A DNA stretch of 64,000 bases from the NCBI GenBank assembly GCA_024509875.1, contig JAMPIV010019075.1, forward strand, positions 143,202-207,201. The letters are read 5' to 3'. The position numbers and the translations under genes were made by a program. This document shows positions 58,250 to 64,000 of this stretch, piece after piece. Position 1 is the first letter of the stretch. Each line of letters begins with the position of its first letter. Origin of the DNA: Oreohelix idahoensis (lineage: Eukaryota; Mollusca; Gastropoda; Stylommatophora; Oreohelicidae). The notes below the pieces were generated by a model that was not told the origin of the DNA, made no database searches, and saw only the letters and a list, made by a program, of their open reading frames with translations.

Positions 58250-60035
58250 GAAGAGCAGACATTGTTAAACTAACTTATCTCTACTAAGATGAGCAGAGAT
58301 TGTTAACATAACTAGTCCCGACTAAGATGATCAGAGATTGTTAACATAACTAGTATCCACTAAGGTGAGTGGAGATTGTTAACATAAGTAGTCTCCAATA
58401 AGATGAGCAGAGATTGTTAACATAACTAGTCCCGACTAAGATGATCAGAGATTGTTAACATAACTAGTCTCCACTAAGGTGAGTAGAGATTGTTAACATA
58501 AGTAGTCTCCAATAAGATGAGCAGAGATTGTTAACATAACTAGTCCCGACTAAGATGATCAGAGATTGTTAACATAACTAGTCTCCACTAAGATGAGTAG
58601 AGATTGTTAACATAACTAGTCCCCACTAAGATGAGCAGAAATTGTTAACATAACTAGTCCCCACTAAGATGAGCAGAGATTGTTAACATAACTAGTCCCC
58701 ACTAAGATGCTCAGATATTGTGAATATTACTAGTCTCCAATAAGATGAGCAGAGATTGTTAACATAACTAGTCGCCACTAAGACGAGCAGAGATAGTTAA
58801 CATAACTAGTCCCCACTAAGAGGAGTAGAGATTGTTAACATAACAAGTCCCCACTAAGATGAGCAGAGATTGTTAACATAACCAGTCTCTACTAAGATGA
58901 GTAGAGATTGTTAATATAACTAGGCCCCACTTATTCCCAATATGCCTCAATGGGCGTGTAACGGGATCCTCCTCTACTAAGATGAGCAGAGATTGTTAAC
59001 ATAACTAGTCCCCACTAAGATGAGCCGAGATTGTTAACATAACTAATCCCCACTAAGATAAGCATAGATTGTTAACATAACAAGTCCTCAATAAGTTGAG
59101 TAGAGATTGTTAACATAACTAGTCGCCACCAAGATGATCCGAGATTGTTAACATAACTAGTCCCCACTAAGAGGAGTAGAGAATGTTAACATAACTAGTC
59201 CCCCACTAAGAGGAGTAGAGATTGTTAACATAACACGTCCCCACGAAGATGAGCAGAGATTGTTGAACTAACTGATCCCCACTAAAAGAAGCTGAGATTG
59301 TTAACATAACTAGTCCTCAATAAGATGAGCAGATATTGCTAACATAACTAGTCTCCACTAAGATGATCTGAGATTGTTAACATAACTAGTCATCACTAAG
59401 ATGATCAGATATTGTTAATATAACTAGTCTCCAATAAGATGAGTAGAGATTGTTAACATAAATAGTCCCCACTAAGAGTAGAGATTGTTAACATAACAAA
59501 TCCCCACTAAGATGAGCAGAGATTGTTAACATAACTAGTCCTCAATAAGATGAGCAGAGATTGTTAACATAACTAGTCCCCACTAAGATGATCAGAGATT
59601 GTTAACAACTAGTCCTCAATAAGATGAGCAGAGATTGTTAACATAACTAGTCCCCACTAAGATGAGCAGATATTGTTAATATAACTAGTCTCTAATAAGA
59701 TGAGCAGAGATTGTTAACATAACTAATCACCACTAAGATGAGCAGATATTGTTAATATAACTAATCTCTAATAAGATGAGTAGAGATTGTTAACATAACT
59801 AGTTTCCACTAAAAGGGTAGAGATTGTTAACATAACTAGTCCTCATTAAGATGAGCAGAGATTGTTGAACTAACTGATCCCAACTAAGAGAAGCAGAGAT
59901 TGTTAACATAACTAGTCCCCACTAAGACGAGCAGAAATTAACACAACTAGTTCCCCCTAAGATGGGCAGAAATTGTCAACATAACTAGTTCCCACTAAGA
60001 CAGCAGAGATTGTTAACACAACTAGTTTCTACTTA
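58250..60035. repeat. 38-bp minisatellite, 1.8 kb
   Basis: About 45 units of 38 bp: AGATTGTTAACATAACTAG and TCCCCACTAAGATGAGCAG with variable positions (CCC/TCT/CTC; GAT/GAG). It holds a short SINE piece at 58931-58972. Unit boundaries stay regular across that piece. Confidence 0.96.
58931..58972 (+). mobile_element. SINE S2 3'-end fragment within the minisatellite
   Basis: ATTCCCAATATGCCTCAATG then GGCGTGTAACGGG matches the reverse complement of 25844-25880. About 40 bp only. Confidence 0.65.
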
Positions 60036-60259
60036 GATGGGAGCATATCACGACCAACCTGCTGTAGTGAAGATACATATCCATCTGACGTACATGGAAG
60101 CACACGGCACCTCATTCTCCCAGGCTGTAAATGACGCTAGGAAGCGCTTTTGTTCCGGGACACCTAAGAAAGTGTTGCAACAAACAGTAATAACATTTGG
60201 TGTATTTTTTCGGTAAGTTAAACGTGTACTTCATTCACGCATACATCCATACATATACA
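60036..60259. other. No gene seen
   Basis: Spacer before the pyrimidine-rich tracts. Confidence 0.4.
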
Positions 60260-60383
60260 GTATCTCCCCCCCCTCTCTCTCTCTCTCTCTCTCTGTCTAT
60301 CTCTCTGGGCGTATGTGTGTCTCTGTTTGAGTGTCTATCACACACACACATACATGCACAAAAAGTCTCTTTGTCTCTCTCTT

Positions 60384-60433
<50 letters not shown>

Positions 60434-60590
60434 GGTATATGTGTGTGTGTCTGTTTAAGTGTCTATCACATACACATACATGCATAAAAAGTTTCTCTCT
60501 TTGTGTGTATATGGGGGTATGTGTCTGTCTGAGTGTTTATCACACACGCATTTATATATGTGACAAAACGGGTTTGTTCATGTACTTTTG

Positions 60591-60648
<58 letters not shown>

Positions 60649-60650
60649 AT
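60260..60650. repeat. (CT)n tracts with (GT)n/(CA)n islands
   Basis: Three CT-rich runs (60267-60307, 60370-60430, 60595-60648) separated by copies of a segment of about 115 bp containing GTATGTGTGTCT ... GTCTATCACACACACATACA ... AAAAAGT. Open frames of Ser/Leu repeats are artefacts. Confidence 0.92.
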
Positions 60651-62440
60651 CAGCTTATTGTTTGAGTGCACTTTTCATGGCTGTCGTTCTTTCTGGCAGT
60701 ATCTCTTCATTTTTCTCGTTTATCGCCCTGAGTGCACGTTTTGTTGCATTTTGCGTGTGTGTCATGGGACGATGAATAGGAAGCCAATATTGTCCGTCTG
60801 AGAAATCAGTCTGGGGGATTCACACACACAGGTGATAATTAGACTATCGCATCCGCTGCCCCTGTCTCTATCATTATTAAAGATAAATCTGTGTGGGTAG
60901 ACAATCTTGATGGAAGGCATTTAGACAGGTAATCAGTGCACAGATTTGTTTGTTTGTACAAGATGCCATCGGACATATTACGGCATATTGAAAGAGGTCA
61001 CGCGATGGAATTTTAAAATGAAATATTTTAAAACACGCAGGGGAGATTATGAATTTAAACACCCCAACCGAGATATTGCTAAAGAGCTTACCATTGGTTT
61101 GATCTGAGAGCCGAAATATACTTTGGTTCTCATTGGCAAGTTTGCCGGGAAGTACAATCTGGGATTTGAACTGAGAATGAAAGATATAATCTAGCGAAAC
61201 CAGAGACACAGATCAGAGACTGCATCGCATCGTCAAATGAGCAAACTACCAGAAGCCAGTGAGACATCGGACTTAGAATTCCATAATTAATAGTGACAAA
61301 TCGAGTATTTGGCAACTTTAGAACTTACAAGTAAACCCACATATTTAAATACAAGACTGGAAACTTAAGGGACCAGGACTGTAAATATCAAGACTGGAAA
61401 CCTAAGAATTGGATCGCCCGTCATAAGAGAATATTTCCAGACCAAGTGATTCACAGAACACCCATCATAAGAGGAAAATTCTCAGGCCAAGTGATTCGAG
61501 AGCATATAACCTAAATTGCTCGTGTCCATTCTAACCTGTGCGAGGAGGTTGTAGATTCCCAAATTTTTGGGGTAAGTGTAACATTTATTTTACAAATGTG
61601 AATTTGACTTGTTTCTTGCTTAAGTGGTTATATATGAGGCTGGCAACCTCAACATATGAAAATAGTTTATTCATGAACCACTACAGCAAGCGCTGGTGAT
61701 TGTTTCTGGCTAGTCGTGCGGAAAACCGACAGCAGTGGTGACCCCAGACTCCGACTGAAGCAGTAATGAGTGATGATTATATCACATGTGCCTGAAGTGT
61801 ATAGTATAATTGTGTGAGATATATGTAACTTGTTGATGTTAGTTCAGGCACAAATCGTTGTTCGCGCTGTCCAAGCACATATTTTCCCAGTTAATACCCA
61901 GAAGAATATTGGTGATTTCGATTCATCATTCCTGGGTTACGCTGTGCATACTCAAGAATTTAATTACTCTGAGAGATTAACAAGGGTGAATGGACAGGAG
62001 ACGATGCGCCTGTGAATTTGCAGGCCACAAATGTACTTAGCAGAGGCATTTGTCTTTCTATTTTGTCTAAAAAGTTCGTGGTTACAAGGTATCAGACGGT
62101 TTGAAGTACTAATGTTACTACGCCGCTAGTGTGAGGGAAGAGCATCAACACTGACCGCCTACATTGGACGAGTTATATGGAGAAGTGCACTCGTCACCAA
62201 AAAAAGTGACGGAAACCACGGCAATAGGACTCACCTAGATCAGTTAAGTCCTGATTAAAAGGCATCAGCAAAACGGACTTCTATCACTCCCCTATTAAGT
62301 CTCCATGAAGACGCTTTCATCTAAAATTTCACCAATCTTTCCATATTAATTTTAACCTGTTAAAGACTAATTCACTGTTAAATTTGTTACATGTTATTTT
62401 AAAACTAAACAAACATAGTTGATTCAGTTATTAATAATAA
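60651..62440. other. No gene seen; one partial R repeat
   Basis: TATGAGGCTGGCAACCTCAA at about 61635 and CGACAGCAGTGGTGACC at about 61728 mark a short R copy. The minus open frame at 60877-61209 (110 codons) has no recognisable domain and may be chance. Confidence 0.45.
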
Positions 62441-62448
62441 TAAATTCT

Positions 62449-63840
62449 TTAAGCACCAAACACGGCGCATAAGGCAGAAACCAGTGCTCTCCAGGTTGTT
62501 CGTTGTGACGCCACTCCTCTTAGCTCTTGCACATTATTTAGGCCCAACGTTCTTCCTTCTCTTATTATTGCTCTTCTGAGTGTTTCTTTTGGTCTTCCTT
62601 TTTTCCTCTTACCCTCAGGAACCCAAGTGAGCGCCTGTAGTGGTATTCTGTTGTTTTGCATTCGTAGGACATGACCGATATATGACCATCGTCTTTTCCT
62701 TATATAGTCGGAGACATATTTCTGCCTAGAGTCTTCTCTTATTTGTCGATTAGTCTTGAATTCTTTCCAACTGATGTTCATGAGTTTTCTAAGACATTTG
62801 TTCTCGAATGTATTCAGCTTGTTCTCCAATGATTTTGTTATTTTCCAACTCTCACAGCCGTATGTTAACACTGAGATAACATTTGAATTAAACAGACGAA
62901 GCTTGATATGTATATTCAATGATCGTAATTTCCAAATGTTAGATAATCTATTGAAGGCGCTAGCTGCCAAAGCAATTCTAGTATGAATTTCTCTTGTTTT
63001 GTCACCATCCTGAGTCATTTTACTGCCTAAATAATTGAAACTTTCAACTTTCTGTAGTTTTTCCCCGTTCAAGATGATATCAAAGGTCTCGTTAGAAAAG
63101 TTCATACCTTTAGTTTTAGAGGCATTTATTTGGAGACCTATTTTAACCGAGAGATGACACAAATTATTTATTGCTTCTTGGGATTGTCTTGGTGTTGAAC
63201 TTAAGAATGCTACATCATCTGCGAAATCCAGGTCCCCCAGAAATTTTCCATTTGTCCATTTTATACCTAATTGTTCATTGTGGGTATAGTTTCTCATAAC
63301 CCAATCAATAGCTATTCCAAAAAGTAGTGGTGACATAATACAGCCTTGTTTCACCCCTGTTTCTACTGTAAACCATTCTGTATTCCCTTTATTTGTTCTA
63401 ACACAACATCTTGCATTGTCATATAGCGCTTTGATTATATTCACATATTTTGCTGGAAAACCATAGATTGTAAGTATCTTCCACAATGATGGGCGGTGTA
63501 GACAATCAAAGGCTTTTTGAAAATCGTCAGCATGCAATTTAAGTCTTTCTAACATCATGCAACATAATAATTTTCCAGGTACTGATAATAGAGATATACC
63601 ACGCCAGTTATTACAGTCTGATAGATCACCTTTCTTCGGTAACTTTACAATAATACTGTCTTTCCATTGTTGTGGTGGTTGTTCTTCTCTCCATACTTCA
63701 TTTATAATATCTAAAATTCTCAAGAGGTTGTTGTCATTAACTGCTTTAATCATTTCCCCTGAAATTTCGTCAACTCCAGCAGCTTTAAAATTTTTTAATC
63801 TTTTAACGGCTTGTTTTATTACATGTATGAAAGCAAACGT
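62449..63840 (-). pseudogene. LINE family D reverse transcriptase with in-frame deletion
   Basis: One open minus frame of 434 codons from an internal ATG (63753), with coding sense extending to about 63830 (AVKRLKNFKAAGVDEISGEM). Motifs: PPQQWKDSIIVKLPKKG, NNWRGISLLSVPGK (about residue 48-61), DFQKAFD (77-83), GVKQGCIMSPLLF (133-145), FADD (177-180), FNYLGSKM, LTYGCESW, RRWSYIGHVLRM and GRPKETLRRAI near the end. About 40 residues usual between VPGK...LER and DFQKAFD, including the QxGFR..RS..D.I motif, are missing without loss of frame. The endonuclease part is absent. Catalytic Asp residues remain but the finger/palm region is damaged, so it is inactive. Fresh by its open frame. Confidence 0.88.
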
Positions 63841-63856
63841 AAGAGCACGACTAATA

Positions 63857-64000
63857 TATACTGCTCAAAAAAAGTTAAAGGCCACTTTCAATTTTTAGGT
63901 CATTTCAACTAAGCTGTTTTTTTTAAAACCTGAAAACTCAGTCAAAAAAGTTTTGCTGCATTTTGTTGCATGCTTAAACAATGTTTGTTAATCTGACAAT
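63857..64000 (+). mobile_element. Start of a DNA transposon-like terminal repeat
   Basis: TATACTGCTCAAAAAAAGTT at 63855 has the look of a terminal inverted repeat seen in many animal genomes (ACTGCTCAAAAAAATTAAAGG type), preceded by TA. It cuts off the LINE D copy upstream. It runs out of the window, so the class cannot be settled. Confidence 0.45.

Noticed and set aside
60877..61209. 110-codon minus open frame
   Set aside because: No recognised motif; left as unannotated.

Overview
This is a stretch of an animal nuclear genome. It is AT-rich, has introns, and is crowded with transposable-element debris and simple repeats. The non-LTR reverse transcriptases, an irritans-type mariner, tRNA-headed SINEs and a glycine N-acyltransferase-like (GLYAT-like) gene point to an invertebrate. 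A lophotrochozoan such as a mollusc is my best guess, but that is inference; nothing here fixes the species. There are no operons, rRNA genes or bacterial features.

The one convincing host gene is a GLYAT-like GNAT acyltransferase on the minus strand. I assembled six coding exons from the sequence (32424-32341, 30514-30395, 27274-27154, 25338-25221, 23057-22908, 19371-19095). Every junction has GT/AG ends and matching phase, and the product is 289 aa, the usual GLYAT size. A second copy of its last exon, with the same length (277 bp), the same phase and about half of the residues identical, lies at 338-614. It is either an alternative terminal exon or what remains of a tandem paralogue.

Layout. 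0-5 kb: the second terminal exon, an LTR-like repeat, a SINE with clear target-site duplications, a LINE fragment. 5.2-14.3 kb: a large terminal-repeat element with long repeats (one inverted, two direct). Its only open frames encode a coiled-coil, gag-like protein, and it sits inside a 30-bp minisatellite. 14.3-19 kb: (TTC)n, then a 38-bp minisatellite at two places. 19-32.4 kb: the GLYAT-like gene, with introns full of LINE 3' ends, SINEs, a dispersed repeat here called R, and (ATC)n, (TATG)n and 31-bp arrays. 33-42 kb: a decayed LINE, a GC-rich promoter-like segment, and an internally deleted mariner in a (TA)n tract. 43-48.4 kb: 3' ends of several LINE families, including one whose C-terminus has expanded as an in-frame 39-bp minisatellite. 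48.6-51.4 kb: LTR-like or intergenic DNA. 51.4-55.1 kb: a nearly complete but broken endonuclease/reverse-transcriptase LINE, split by an LTR-like insertion. 56-60 kb: minisatellites, including a 38-bp array of about 1.8 kb. 62.4-63.9 kb: a LINE reverse transcriptase with an in-frame deletion, abutting the end of a DNA transposon.

The parts do not form a pathway. The main themes are one multi-exon enzyme gene whose introns collect repeats, and several element families whose 3' tails or ORFs appear to have seeded micro- and minisatellites.
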